In this document: positions 33,501-45,829 of the stretch, piece after piece
How the letters are laid out: each line of letters starts with the position of its first letter
Numbering within the stretch: position 1 is the stretch's first letter
Source of the DNA: Pseudophaeomoniella oleicola
Lineage: Eukaryota; Ascomycota; Eurotiomycetes; Phaeomoniellales; Phaeomoniellaceae
DNA: 64,000 bases
Reading direction: 5' to 3'
Assembly (NCBI GenBank): GCA_003868215.1
Contig: QWDQ01000011.1
Span: 248,001 to 312,000 of the forward strand
Notes under the pieces: model-generated
Database searches by the model: none
Seen by the model: only the letters and a program-made list of their open reading frames with translations
What the model was told of the DNA's origin: nothing
Program-made: the position numbers and the translations under genes

Positions 33501-36500
33501 GTGGCGCGACTGGCATTGCCACAGCACCAACACAGAAGCAAGCATATACCGCGAAGACAAACTCTTCGGAATGAGTATACATCAGTATCAGATGATCACC
33601 CGGTTTTACTTTCAATTTTGTCTTCAGATACATTGCGACCGCTGCGACCTTCTGGTCAAATTTCTTCCAGGTCAGACCCTTCCCCTCTCGTCCTCGACTG
33701 TCGATCGTGCAGTAGGCAAGCTCATCTGGTTGTCGAGTGACTCTGAATAGAAGCAAGTCCGCGATGTTGGTAAAATTATTCAATGGGGTGGATGTCCGGT
33801 CGTCTATCACGACTTCCCTAAAGTCTGCGCCCGAATATTGTTTATCTTGCATCGCGAGGATTTCTTGTCTAGCGCTGCTAGAGATGACCGACCACATGCC
33901 ACCGACAGGGTCAATGCCAATAGGGAGATTGAGGACCGACCTCTCGGCGCCGAACTTGACATGGACACATGGTAAAGTTCCATTGTCGAATTCCTTGCGG
34001 CAGAGCATATTGCCGATCTCCCTCCTTCCATGCTTGATGATCCTAGGCAATGTGTTCGGTGCCGTAATCATAACGCAGAAGACTCGTAGATGATGCTCTT
34101 GGTACAGGATTTCCATACATCGCTCGCTTAGCGAGTCTAATAAAGCAATATCCAGTTGCCTGGGGGGTCCACCCGAGGTTGTTGGAGCTGTCGAAGCTGC
34201 ATAAGACTCCAGCAGTACTATTGGAAGATGCTCCTCGTTGACGAAGACATCGAAGGCCGAGCAGTCATGGACTTTCGGCACATTTTTCATGATGCTGAGA
34301 ATGAGGTGTTGCACGAAGAAATAGCGGTGTTCTTGTATTTCCAGTCCATGTTCGACCCATTCAACCTTCTGCCGTAGACGATCTTCGTACAATCCAAGGA
34401 CGTAGATCTTGCCTTCGATGGTACATCCGAGCAGTCCTGTTCGTAAGAATTCGGGATCAATGGCCATTGGAGTCGGATTGCCGTCCTGGAATCGATATGG
34501 TCGAGCATGAAATATCATTTCGGTGTGCCTTGGTAATGCCCAAAACCCCCCTGAAAGAGAGGGTGAATCAACCCAAATCTCGCCTATACTGTTAGGACTC
34601 TGCAACAGGCAAGTTTCCGGATCGACGATTGCGAGCGTTGCATCAGGGATTGGGTACCCAAAGGCACCAACCCGAACGGCGTTGGGATACAGGTGTGCCT
34701 TGCTTCTAGCTTCTTCGCCCAGCGCTAAGACCACGACCTCGTTCGTTTTCAGTGCTTCTTTGTCTAACAGCACTTCCCCGAGGTCATACCGAGAGGCTCT
34801 CGTCGTATCCTCCTGCCTGGCTTTACCACCCAACAGGCTACTGCCGAAACCATCATTGCTCTTATTGATTTCCTCGGATTTTCTCAGTATGTAATCTTCT
34901 TTACCCACCTCGTGTGTCAGCGGCACACCCATTCGCTCTTCTCCGCCAAGCCAGTCACGCATACTGATGACCATGCCGCCGTGCTCTGGCAAACAAAGCA
35001 TTGGAGCAACGATATCTCGTGCTCGAGGGTTTCGCAAAGGCCTTAGATATCTGTCCGCAAGGAGCTCATTGAACTCGCAGTCGACCGTTAACGTATCTAT
35101 GAGACATAGTTTGAGGCTAGAGAAATCCGGCTCTTGCCCTTTTTTGAAGTTTCTTGTTGTCATCGGGTCCGCTTGATAATTGAATGCTGCAGTTTTGAGG
35201 CCTGGATACTCTGCTGCTAGCAAAGTCGCTTTGTACTTTGTGATCAAGTGCGCATATAGACCGGGTGTCTCGATCGCTTTTGGCTCCACCCAGACTACAG
35301 TGTGGCCGCCATAAACAGCAAGCAGGACCCCAATGATCATGCCTATGCTCTGTCTAGGATCGAGATAACTCAGGATGGTCTCCCCTCTGTGCCTTCCTGT
35401 CATGAACTTGTCGTTCTTGTTTTGAACCTGTGGTTGATATGCCTGACCATTCTCGTGCGACGCCGTCGTAATTATTGCACTCAAACATGCCATCTGGTGC
35501 ATTACAGTCCTATGACTCATGACTACTCCTCGAAGATCCCCAGTAGGTGCACGAGAGAATTCGATATGCGCTAAGTCTGGTACGACGAGAGGTGGTATGT
35601 CGTCCTTCTTTTTGGGATGGAAACTTCCGAATTCATTCGTCTTCCACCATTCCACTCCACGCGGCCACTGTAGCTTCGCATTTGTGATATCTCTTTGAAA
35701 GTTCTTCAAATTATATTCAGTAGTCAATGCCAAGTGTGCCTGAGTAGAAGTAAGCACCACGTTAAGTCTGTGGTAGTCCTCGAGGTTGTTGATAGGAACC
35801 GCGACAACCCCTGCTAAGAAGCAGCCCATGAGAGCAACCGCAAATTCTATGACTTCTGTACTTCGGTAAATCAAAGCAACTCGGTCACCGCGGTAGAGGC
35901 TGCTTTTGTCGCGAATTACCTGTGCCACCTTCTCGGCACGGCTCGCAAGTTTCTCCCACGTGATAGACGCGATTTCTTTACCCTTGTTGTCCAGCACCCA
36001 GTACGCTGGCTGTTTCGGGTTTGTCTTGCCCCGGTGTCTGAGCACCATTGCAATGTTATCGAACTTGCTCATCTGAAACGAGGAATCGTGAGGATCGTGC
36101 ACCGCGAAAGGTACGTCTCTGGGCTCCAACGGCAACTGATGAATCATCGTTGGGAGATCGCCCGAGCTGAACAACGGTGGCGCTGAACCAGCAGTAGGCG
36201 AAAAAGCATCGGGTTGCGAGTAACGATTTGGTCCTCCGCCGTAGATTTCCTGCGGGTCATCCCTCTGTTGCCCTGCAAAATCAGAGAAGTACCCTTGCTG
36301 GGAATCCAGCATGGTGGACTGTCGCGTGTTGTATCCGCTTTGCGTATCATTGTACTGCTGGGTTGTCGGGTTGAAGGCAAAATTCTGGCTCATCAGAGTT
36401 TGTGTTCTCGACGCATCCTGGCTAGTCATGGTTCCCATCGCTTCAAAAGAGCCCCCTGATTGTTGGCGTTGGTGGCCTGCAGTCGCACCAAACTCCCTCT

Positions 36501-37052
36501 CCTGGAATCTTTGAACGTGGCCTTGTGGTTGGTCCTGTGAACCAAATCCTGAGCCCGGAGATTGGTTATCGAACGTGAGGTCGTTGTCCCTGACTGCCGT
36601 AACGTGTCGAGTCATCGAAGGGTGAGACGACAGCTCTGATTCAGTTCCCGAAGGCGAGCGCACCCCAGACGCCGCCGGGGAGGCGCCTTCGTAGCCATCT
36701 TTCGTAGCAGGATGGTCTGAGTCTTCCACCGAATGTATCCTCAAGGCTCTTTGCACTTGCTCAGCTTCGGCGGGCCCCAAATACTGCGATAAAATGAGCG
36801 TTCTCCTTTTTTGATACCTAGACAATGATGATTAATTGAACAGAGTCGCGTGACTTCGAAGCGCTCTACATACCCTTTCGTAGTAATGTCTCCTTCCTGC
36901 GCGGGGGTTGATCTGTTAGCATGCTGTTCGGAACTACACGATGAGGCCAGCGATTGTCCACAGATAGGGACTCACCCCAGCCCGTTACATACCTCAAGTT
37001 CCTGATCGAGCTGCTGCAGCGCGGCCTGCAACTGGGGGTTATCTTGCGCCAT
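30520..37052 (-). CDS. Dip2/CPS1-like tandem AMP-binding (FAAL-like) protein
   Basis: Very large protein with a DMAP1-binding N-terminus and two acyl-adenylate-type domains, as in animal DIP2 and Cochliobolus CPS1 (linked to virulence). DIP2 proteins are tied to lipid homeostasis. Four exons (37052-36993, 36896-36874, 36817-32835, 32783-30520), including a 23-nt microexon, give 2109 residues. The microexon completes LQAALQQLDQELEEGDITTKG, then YQKRRTLILSQYL, the DMAP1-binding motif. Residues about 60-250 are Gln/Ser-rich and disordered. AMP-binding domain 1 spans about 280-830 (YRGDRVALIYRST, SYLDPRQSIGMIIG) and domain 2 about 1080-1690 (KPGDHLILMYTHSEEF, VRTGDLGFLHN). The phosphate-loop position reads EFSRAPTGDLRGVVMSH in domain 1 and is poorer in domain 2, so classical adenylation is doubtful. 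The last about 400 residues are a disordered Pro/Ser/Asp-rich tail. Confidence 0.92.
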
Positions 37053-37866
37053 GGCTGGATGCAATTCTCAGTGCGAGCGGGACATGCAAGACCATTGCCC
37101 AATCAAGTCCACCGCATATTTCCTCCTGACACTCAGCGACGCATTGCACTGCGATCATAAAACGAGCGTATGAGGTGCAAGCGACACCAATGGATAAGTT
37201 CCAAACGCGGGACAGAGAGATGATCAGAGTATGAGATGATGGTGGACCTCCGTTAGAGTCCTGGTCTAAGCTGTGGTCTGCTCCGTTCCTTATGTTGGAG
37301 AAGCTCCGTATTCGTCGTTGCTCGGACTTGACACTTGACACTTGGAGACGGGGAGCGCTCAACGTTACTGTAATCCCGGCTCACTTAATTGCAGTGGTCT
37401 TGTTACGTATACGTAGTAGGGAGCTTAACCGAAGTGCGCCAAGTCCATCAGGGTCCAATGGAGCATTGATCTGTATCTAAGCTGATTAATTACCTCCCTA
37501 CTACGTAGTACCTCTCCCTACCCATTCTCCACTGTATATTTCAACGTTGTTACCTGATATCCATATCGAAAACATAAGGAGTACTTCTAAAGACATGATC
37601 TGGGGTCAATTTCTATGCGATTACGTGGCACTACAGATCAAAGCAACTAATCGGCTCCCATCATCTTGGGGGCCAGTGTAATGAAATCATCAGACGTCAA
37701 AAATCGTAAAACCTCCACGTAGGTATGTCAATTGTCAGCTAAAGACAAGAAGAGCATTGCGAAAGAAAAGGGTATGTCTGATGGTACATGTGAGTACGGT
37801 ATTTCCGATATGACCGAGCCCTACAGGCGCTGCTATCCAGCTAAGACCTGACTATCCCGCTCTATC
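37053..37866. other. Intergenic region
   Basis: Promoter of the Dip2-like gene and 3' flank of the amino-acid permease. TACGTAGTA-type copies lie at about 37404-37420 and 37498-37511. No gene supported. Confidence 0.5.
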
Positions 37867-39728
37867 TCAAGCCGAGTAATCTACAGGCGACCTGCAGGAG
37901 AATGCGTTCGCCTGGTCGGATTGGAAAGCACTGATCAAATTCTCGCAAGCCGAGTAAGCCCCCAGACCTGCGGTTGCACCTGCACCCAACATATAAATCA
38001 CGTTCCACACGTTCAGGTACCATGGGCCTCGGAAGAAAGCACGCACGTATCTCTTGAGACCTGTTGTATGACGAGTGACAACCCCAGTGTGAGGATCGAA
38101 TCCTTCGCCGTCGACCATGGCATATTTCTTCAGGTTGTAGCCAATAGCCAGAAATGGTGGGAATGTATAGGTGAATTGCATGATGCAGCATGCAGCGACC
38201 ATCGAAGTCAAACCTGAAAAGTCAGGGATGGCACTTGCCAAGATATATGCAATGGTCCAGTAAATGGGAACGATAACGGCCCATGCGATTTTGCCGGATT
38301 TCACGGTTAAGGGAGGGGCGTGGAAGAAGTCCACTAGAATATTGTTGTAGAGGACTTTGATACCGATGTTGCCGTAGAGACCAGCGGCGATCAATCCAGA
38401 GAGGATAGCTAGCATGTTCCCGACTGTCTGCCAAGCATAAGGACTGACTCCTTGGTATGAGATGTTATACGCATATTGCCCCTGCCAATGGTACACGCAG
38501 AGGCCGTAAATCATGTAGACGGCCCAGATGAAGAGTTGAGCTGCCCACATGCCCTTGATGAAATCCCTGGGGCGGCGCATTTCAGACATGAACTCGGTAA
38601 AGAGCATGGCACCTCCGTAAGCATAAACCCCTTGCATTAGCCCGACGATGGCACCGTCGAAATCGCCGGGGTTGGGTAGGCCTCCATAGTGTTTGACGGG
38701 CGGATAAACGCCTTGAGCATTCGGGGTGACATCGGCCGGGACAGTAGACGAGCCAGCGGAACCATATCCAGATAACGTGTAATTGGGTGGGGAGTGTGCA
38801 ATGACGCCCATGGATATGAAGATAACAAGCAGGTTCATCCATATGGCTGCATTGGCGAGCCAACCATACTTCTGCAGGGTTCGGACTTGGCCAATAGCAA
38901 AACCGCAGATAGCCCATATCAAACAGCAGACAGCATAGCAGAGGTGGAATTTGGAGACCTGCGACAATGCTTGACCATTGCTGATGATGATCGAGCCGAC
39001 GTTGCACACAAGTTGGATCGATTGTAGAAAGTTAAAGCTGTGTCGTGCAACCCGACCGTAGAGTCGGAAAGCGAGGTCACCATAGGTCCGAAGTGGATAC
39101 TCATAGGAGTCAAGACCCAGGAATATCTTCCAAAGTAGATAGCCTGAGTATCCTGCTAGGAATCCAAAAATGGTGTAGAGTGTAGTTCCTGGTCCCCAAC
39201 CCATGGTCCCAATTGCATAGCTGTCGATTGGTCAGCTTCAGACTGTGGTATCGAAAAGGACAGAATGCAAACGTACGGAGCATTGAAAGGTCCCAGGATG
39301 TCAGTCGTGATCAGATAGAAAGCAGCAGCCCACGTGGCCGTGCGTACCGCACGCGAAGCATTTGTCCACTCTTCATCAGAAATCGGGACCTTGGATCCAC
39401 CGCTCCATCTTCTTTTTGCGGTCTTTTCATTTGCATCGTTGGATCCATCAGGAGACACCGAGGTCTTCTCTTCTGAGGCCTGTACCACGGCTGTAGCACC
39501 TCCGCCCGTTTTGGGAGGAAAGATGACATCCTTGATACCACGAGTCGGAGCATCGGGAAGCGCATCTTCCTCAGCCCGTGTCTTCAGGGCATAGTAATGG
39601 TATTCTTCGAAAGAGACCCTATGGTCGTACAGCGGTCGGTCTTGCGGACGGATATAAACATCATCTAGCCCAGCATTACTGAGACGTGGGTCGCCTTCGC
39701 CGCCAAAGTTCGCTGCTGCGAGTGACAT
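37867..39728 (-). CDS. Amino-acid permease (Aa_trans/AAAP family, Mtr-like)
   Basis: Predicted membrane transporter for neutral or aromatic amino acids, resembling the Neurospora Mtr (N system) group. Two exons (39728-39277, 39220-37867) with a 56-nt intron give 601 residues. A cytosolic N-terminus of about 130 residues (YIRPQDRPLYDHRVSFEEYHYYA) precedes the first membrane segment. The splice forms ILGPFNAPYAIGTMGWGPGTTLY. About ten or eleven hydrophobic segments follow, with family markers YGDLAFRLYG, the MQGVYAYGGAMLFTEFMSEMRRPRDF loop and GLYGNIGIKVLY. The start was placed at MSLAAANFGG; the frame continues upstream without similarity. The substrate is inferred from family only. It is transcribed away from LEU4, with 1.9 kb between them. 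Confidence 0.9.
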
Positions 39729-41641
39729 AGCGAAAGTGTCACTTATCTGCTCTTTTCTGACGCCGTCACAACGACAAGAATTGCCGAGGTAGAATATAAA
39801 GCCCGACACAAGACAAGAAATCCAGAAGAAAGAAGATCGCGGAAGAATGGAAATGATCCGGAGCCACAGAGTGCAATACTCTGGGTATTTAAGTTCAAAG
39901 TCCCCTCAGTGCCTGTGCGCCACGCTCCCGAAACTCACATGACACTAGACCAGAATCAAATAGATGGAGTGTGCAACCAGTCCACACTTGCCGTCATATT
40001 GGCCGATAGACCAAGAAGCCCACGTTGGTTATCTTTTAAGATGTATGGTGAATCCTGGTATTAGACAGGGAGGCGAACATTCCCATAGCGAAGAGCCCCT
40101 TCAACCTGGTTGATCATGATACTCTGCAACATCGTACAGGTATCCATACTGGACTACGTACGTAGTAGTATGTAACGTTATGCATACTACGTTAGTAGCT
40201 TTGCAGAACCTCTCGCCGAGTCGCTCTCTTTGAGTGCCGAAGTTGCCGATATTGGTCGAGGATGAGCAGTGGAACCTGCAATAACATCCGAGGAGACCCG
40301 CCATCCCCGTCCTGAAAGCTTTACTGGGAGGTCCACTGTCAGGGCTGCCATCAAACACGTAACCCAACATAATAGAGGGAGGGCGAGCAATCTCGAGAGA
40401 TGAGCTCCATCGTCAAGTTAATTCCTGTCCATAGAGAAGCACTTGGCTGTTCCTTGGTGGAAGACATTGCAAGTCAAACATAGCGGTAAGCTTCCATGAA
40501 CGACCTCCAAGCCGTCCTACAGCAGAAGTATTATTGGGTTCGTGGGTGAGGTGGAAACAAGTGAGGAGCATTCTCACTCGATCCAACTGGTTCAACAAGC
40601 CATAACACCATACCCTCTAGTAAGTTATTACGAACGAAGCTAACAAGACCAACATCTTTCGTTTGAATTGATGAGAGATGACGCGATGCAATGAGATCCC
40701 CATTCGTATTAGCCAGGCCGCCTGCGATGCTCGCCATCGTGTCGATCCCTAACTTATATGTCAAGTCCATGGGAGTTGGTAGTACTGGAAGGAACTGCAA
40801 TGTGACATGGAATATTGATCAATTCTAAAAGGTAGTGATGTGGTGGCAGTGATTATTCGTAGTAGGTGATTATATCCGGAACGGAGCCGCTAAAGAACGG
40901 GAAGGGTCTCGGGGGAATAAAGCTCGAAGGGGTCTCGAAAGGGGGTTCACAGATAAGCTCGGTTATGTACAAGCTTTGCTTAGCTCTCACCTTCCTTATT
41001 TCAGCCTTGTACTGCTGCAACAAGTGACATGCTAAGATACGTATAGACGTAGTAGCAAGGAGCAGAATTGTACCACTAAGATATATTGATCGTGTTCTTC
41101 ACGTATGTGTCATGAACCTACTGTCTGCAATATAGAGAGGTAAGTGAGCCATGATGCATTGATTTTCCATCTGCAGGATTGACTATTATCGTAGTAATAC
41201 TCTCGAATCAGACCTGGGTTACATCCGACCGGGAGGCCCAGTTAAAAATCCAACCCCGGTTATTTATCAATTGTTCTGCTGACTTATAGTTCTTTCCGGC
41301 AACAACCGCCGTTGGTTCAGCTGGTACTTCGATTCCCTGGGTATACAGCCCGAATGCCAGTATTGGGTCAACAGATCACGACAGACGACTAATGGAACTG
41401 CTTTCCTCATGAGACTGCAAATTACGTGTATTCAAAGATATCTGCGAGGCGAACCATGCCTACTATACCCAATCCAGCTTTTGTGATTGAAGAGCGTCAA
41501 ATCTCAGCCCCAAAGTATGATAAGTCCTAATCGAACTCCTGAGGTAAATGCATTTTCAGATGGATGTGTCTCCAAAAAAAGAGAACCTCTGATCGTCAAG
41601 GCAATAGATGAGTACCCTACCGTATTTCCTCAGATGCTTAT
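39729..41641. other. Long intergenic region
   Basis: About 1.9 kb without a supportable gene. It contains a dense TACGTA-type patch (about 40153-40198) and another near 41036-41056. Small open frames show no signatures. Confidence 0.5.
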
Positions 41642-43760
41642 CTAGGCACCTTCGTTGGCTTTTCTTTCCAAGAGATCCAAATCCACCTTTTGTGCCTCCA
41701 CACTTTTCTGAAATTCTTTGACTTCTCCGTTCGTTTGCACAGGTGAGTCAGCAGCACCTCCAGCTTTGGGTGAAAGCTGATCTAGTGCTGCCAATTCGTC
41801 TGGTGTAAAGCTGTTCATGCGTTTAGGACGGAACGGCACCGGGGTAGAGACCCGTGACGTCAGGAACTGTCGCTTCAGTGTTAGTTGCGAAACAGACTCA
41901 AGGAAAATACAGTACGGCTTACCGAACTTGCAGCGCTGAGCAAAGCCATCAAACTTGCCTGTACCACATCTTCGTGGATACCGACGCCCCAGACCTTTTC
42001 CCGACTGCCGGCCGACGAACACTCAATATACGTGGCTGCTTTGACATCTTTGCCTTCACCGATGGAATGCTCTTTGTAATCAGCAACATCGAGGTCAATG
42101 CCAAGAGAGTGAAGAGCATTAGCAAGAGACGAGAGAGCACCGTTGCCCACACCGACAATAGGGTGCTCGATGCGATCAATAGCCACAATACCTGCGAACC
42201 TTCGTTTCAAACTCGCAGAAGTTTCTCCCGGAGCTGGCGACCTCGACCTATCCGTCGTAATGTTGTAATCCACCAATGTGAAGCGAGGATTACGTTTGAG
42301 ATGGTAAGATTCTTCAAATAGCGCCTGTATTTCTCTTGGGAGCAGTTCTCGCCCTTTGGCGTCCGCCTCTTCCTGTACGATCTTGCTGAACGCAATCTGG
42401 AGGCCACGTGGAAGATCGAGTTCCAAGCTCCTCTGGATGATCCATGCAACACCGCCTTTACCACTTTGCGAATTGACACGAATGATAGCTTCGTAGGTCC
42501 GACCGATGTCTTGTGGATCAAGAGGAAGATACGGAACTTGCCATCGATCTTGTGACGTGGTACCAGCCGCCTTCCTAGTATTGAAGCCCTTCTTGATCGC
42601 ATCCTGGTGGCTTCCACTAAATGCGCAGACAACCAGTTGGCCGCCATATGGCCATCTCTCGTTTACTGGTATCTTCGTACTCTCTTCGCAAACCCGGATG
42701 ACACTGTTGATATCTGAGAAATCGATATTTGGCCATATACCCTGGGTGTAGAGGTTCAGTGCTAGTGTTACGAGGTCGACATTACCGGTCCGCTCGCCGT
42801 TTCCAAACAAGGTGCCTTCTACACGGTCTGCCCCAGCCATCTGTGCCAGTTCTGCTGCAGCTACCGCACAACCTCGGTCATTATGAGGATGGACGGATAC
42901 GCAGAACTTATTTCTCTCGGTCGTGTGGGTACAAAAATATTCGATCTGGTCGGCGAACACGTTTGGTGTTGCCATTTCAACAGTTGCCGGCAGGTTGAAA
43001 ATCATTGGCTCCGACTCCGTAGGCTCCCAGGCTTCCTTCACGGCTTCGCATATTCTGACCGCAAACTCGGGGGAGGTATCTGAAAATGTTTCCGGGGAGA
43101 ACTCATAACGCCATTCCGTACCTGCCATGCTGGGATCATCCTTCGTAAGCGACCGCGCCAACTTTGTGCACTTGACAGCGAGGGCGACACTTTCATCTTC
43201 GGTCATACCAAACACTATGCGCCGAAAGCATTCGCTAGTAGCGAGGTATAGATGAAGGATGGCTTTCTTTGCTCCTCTGAGAGACTCAACGGTTCTGCGG
43301 ATCAGATCCTCGCGACAGGGCGAGAGAACTTGTAGCCATACGTCGTCGGGCGTGAGACCGGGTGTCTCTACGAGGGAGCGTGTGAAGTCATAGTCGGTCT
43401 GTGAGGCCGAGGGGAACGAGACTTCTATTTCTTTGTATCCTAACTCAACCAGCATCTTGAAAAATCTCGTCTTTTGTTCCCCATCCTACAATGCGTGTTA
43501 GCAGCGTCGCTGGGCAGGGCCATGACTGGTCGTTGCGCACCATCGGGTCCACCAGACTTTGGTTTCCATCCCTCAGATCTGTCGCCAACCACCTCGGTGG
43601 TTTATCTACCGTTCTCGAGGGCCATTGTCTATTCGGAAGGTCGAGAGGTTTGAACTGACGATATTTCTTCCAGGGTTCCCGTAGCCTATGATTCACAGTC
43701 AGTCTCCTCCGTGGCATTGTGGGACCGATTCTCGGGGCAGGATGATACACACATGGGCAT
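41642..43760 (-). CDS. LEU4: 2-isopropylmalate synthase
   Basis: First committed step of leucine biosynthesis: acetyl-CoA plus 2-oxoisovalerate gives 2-isopropylmalate. Four exons (43760-43753, 43685-43541, 43485-41923, 41866-41642) give 646 residues. The 8-nt first exon encodes only MPM, joined to LREPWKKYRQFKPL, a common arrangement in mould LEU4 models. The TIM barrel carries WLATDLRDGNQSLVDPM (about 35-51) and metal-binding HPHNDRGC (about 250-255). EGTLFGNGERTGNVD follows. The C-terminal leucine-feedback (LeuA dimer) domain includes FTLVDYNITTD and IECSSAGSREKVWGVGIHEDVVQASLMALLSA. The last exon gives a Pro/Lys-rich tail. No long mitochondrial presequence is visible. A TGAGTCA site lies 133 bp upstream of the start. 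Confidence 0.95.
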
Positions 43761-44388
43761 TTTGAAGACGACGATAGCCAATCACTCCGGTCTGAGCAAA
43801 TATTATAGAAGACGCAAAATGATTCGACTTGGGCCTGTCCGATATTAAAGAGAGAGAACTGGTGCGTAACTCGGCATGTGGTGGTTTAATGATGAGTCAA
43901 TGGGAGGGTCTTCGATACTAATAATGTGGGATACAGTAACCGACGGTGGGTGCGTCAGAGGAAGATCAGTGATCAAAATTTTTGACGCCCCGCAATCCAC
44001 CGCAGATATCCGCGCCTCTCCTCTTAGGGTACCGTACGTAGTACTGTAACCATACCCACAAGGTACACAGTGAAGCGCGTTTGCGGGGTTGACGGTCATT
44101 TTCTCAGCTAAAGCTAACGTTACCTCAGGTATTACAACTCCGTACTGTACACACATCCACAGCAGGAGAGATCTTGGATGAACTACGAATTCGAACCGTG
44201 TATATCCATATTTATCTACCTAGTATGCAGTATGTTGGCTCAAATAAACAGTCATTCAATCCATCAATCGACCAAAACGATCTCTCCTTCCTCTAGGCAT
44301 TAACGTGCTACTAGTATTCGAACAGTTATAGGAGAAGATCCTAAGAGGTGCTTCACGTACCCTGCATGAGGACCATCACCTACGGCAA
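43761..44388. other. LEU4 upstream region
   Basis: 628 bp between the LEU4 start and the 3' end of the repeat-protein gene. It contains the TGAGTCA site and a TACGTAGTAC copy at about 44035-44044. I saw no convincing Leu3-type CCGG-N-CCGG site. Confidence 0.5.
43893..43899 (-). promoter_or_regulatory. Gcn4/CPC1-type site upstream of LEU4
   Basis: A perfect palindromic TGAGTCA about 133 bp before the LEU4 start codon. This is the consensus for the general amino-acid control activator (Gcn4 in yeast, CPC1/CpcA in moulds), which is known to drive leucine genes. Position and neighbour make it credible; binding is inference. Confidence 0.5.
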
Positions 44389-44879
44389 TTACTGATTTCC
44401 TAGGTTGTTCTGGACAGTTCCTCCAATGCCACCGTCGGCCTCAAACTGCTTGCCAATCATGCCATCCTTTGCGAATGGCCCTCCGATCTTATCGGCTACT
44501 CCACCAATAGCACCGTCGGCTAAAGGAATATCAGTTTCGCTGTTGTGTAGGATACTAGAAGCAAGCCATACCGGTGAACTTGCTACCGATCATTCCTTGA
44601 CGGTCGAAAGCACCAGGTTTATCTCCCTGTGCTGTATCTGCCACGCTTTGGGCAGTGCCTCCCATGGCACCGTCTGGTGTGAATTGCTTGCCAACAGCAC
44701 CTGCTTTGTCAAATGGCCCTCCCATCTTCTCGGCTGTGCCTCCAACAGGTCCATCAGCTAACAAGAGCTTCGTTAGCTCAGATAAGTGCCTCAGCTCTAT
44801 GCTCTCTAGACTTACCAGTGAATTTGCTGCCAATGCTGCCTTTTGAAGCATCGAGGCTGCTGTCGTTATTGTCGCTCAT
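44389..44879 (-). CDS. Small Gly-rich protein with four internal repeats (unknown function)
   Basis: 126 residues in three exons (44879-44816, 44757-44572, 44519-44389). After a short acidic leader (MSDNNDSSLDASK) the protein is four units of a GxIGSKFTADGxxGGTAxKxGGPF type. They start near residues 14, 41, 76 and 103; the second is longer because of a VADTAQGDKPGAFDRQ insert and the last is cut short at GGTVQNNLGNQ. Both introns are phase 1 and lie at the same place in their units, between SKFT and ADG. There is no signal peptide, Cys or membrane segment, so the protein is probably soluble and flexible. Similar short repeated proteins of moulds exist as hypotheticals. I do not know a function. 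Confidence 0.8.
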
Positions 44880-45829
44880 CGTGACTCTAGATGATGCCCG
44901 TCGAATTTTTAGGAGAAGAAAACAGCAAGTATGGTTTGAGCAGGCGTCACAATTCTGATGATAGGTAATGCATAGAAAGAAGGATAAGCTAGGCTTGAGT
45001 AAGAGCTGGATGTAGTGAATGACGAAAGATGGATTATATTGACGTCAGGGACAGCTCGATTTCTATTGGCCACTTTCATCGCATTCTCAAACTATGTAGG
45101 GCTTCATGTTCATGCAAACCGTTCGAAGGTGTGGGATTGATATGCTATACTGGTACCTACTGACTATGTACTGTAGGTACGGTACATTCAACACATTAGC
45201 GTCAACATGGCTCAGCCATCAGCTGTGAAATCTATTTCGTCTATCGTCTGTTATACCACATCAGCAAGTATCTACTGTACGTATGTACGTGGATGCCGGC
45301 CTTCAACTTGATCATGTCTGCAAGAAAGACAAGAGAGCACTGATACTGGATGTAGGTGCTTATCATTCGCATGGTTTGGCATCATTGAGCGCAGATGTCT
45401 GCATTCCTGTGTACCAGTTGGGGTGTACTTGGTAGGTACCTAGGTATGTCCATATGTATTCGTCGTTCAATCTTTACACGGCATGCCGAGCAGGTCTCCG
45501 AAAAGCGCAGATGTAAATGCACAGAGTGTAACAAGGAAGCTGCAACTGTGCGGTGCAAATCAGAGTACTTCTCTCCTACAGACACTCAATTTCTACTCTC
45601 AACTATAATCCAATTGACGGATTTTGCACGCCACTTGGGCTTCGATTCTGACACTTGGAACATTCGTTTGGATTGTGCTTTTGTCTCATACGCATGGTTT
45701 CTGTTTCTTTTGGGACCAAATCGAATACTGTTGTATATTCAGCCCCCTACAACTGCCTATTGTTTCCAAGGCCAGTCCAAGCATCTGGATATCCAGTCTC
45801 TCGATCTCGTATGGGAAGAGTGCGTCATT
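44880..45829. other. Intergenic region between divergent genes
   Basis: Promoters of the repeat-protein gene and the MIF-domain gene. It contains an ACCTAGGTA-type palindromic patch at about 45431-45447. The open frame of the downstream gene runs in from here, but the stretch shows no family features. Confidence 0.45.

Noticed and set aside
41310-41345. tRNA-like TTGGTTCAGCTGGT next to TTCGATTCC
   Set aside because: The A- and B-box-like strings are directly adjacent, far too close for a tRNA, and no cloverleaf forms.
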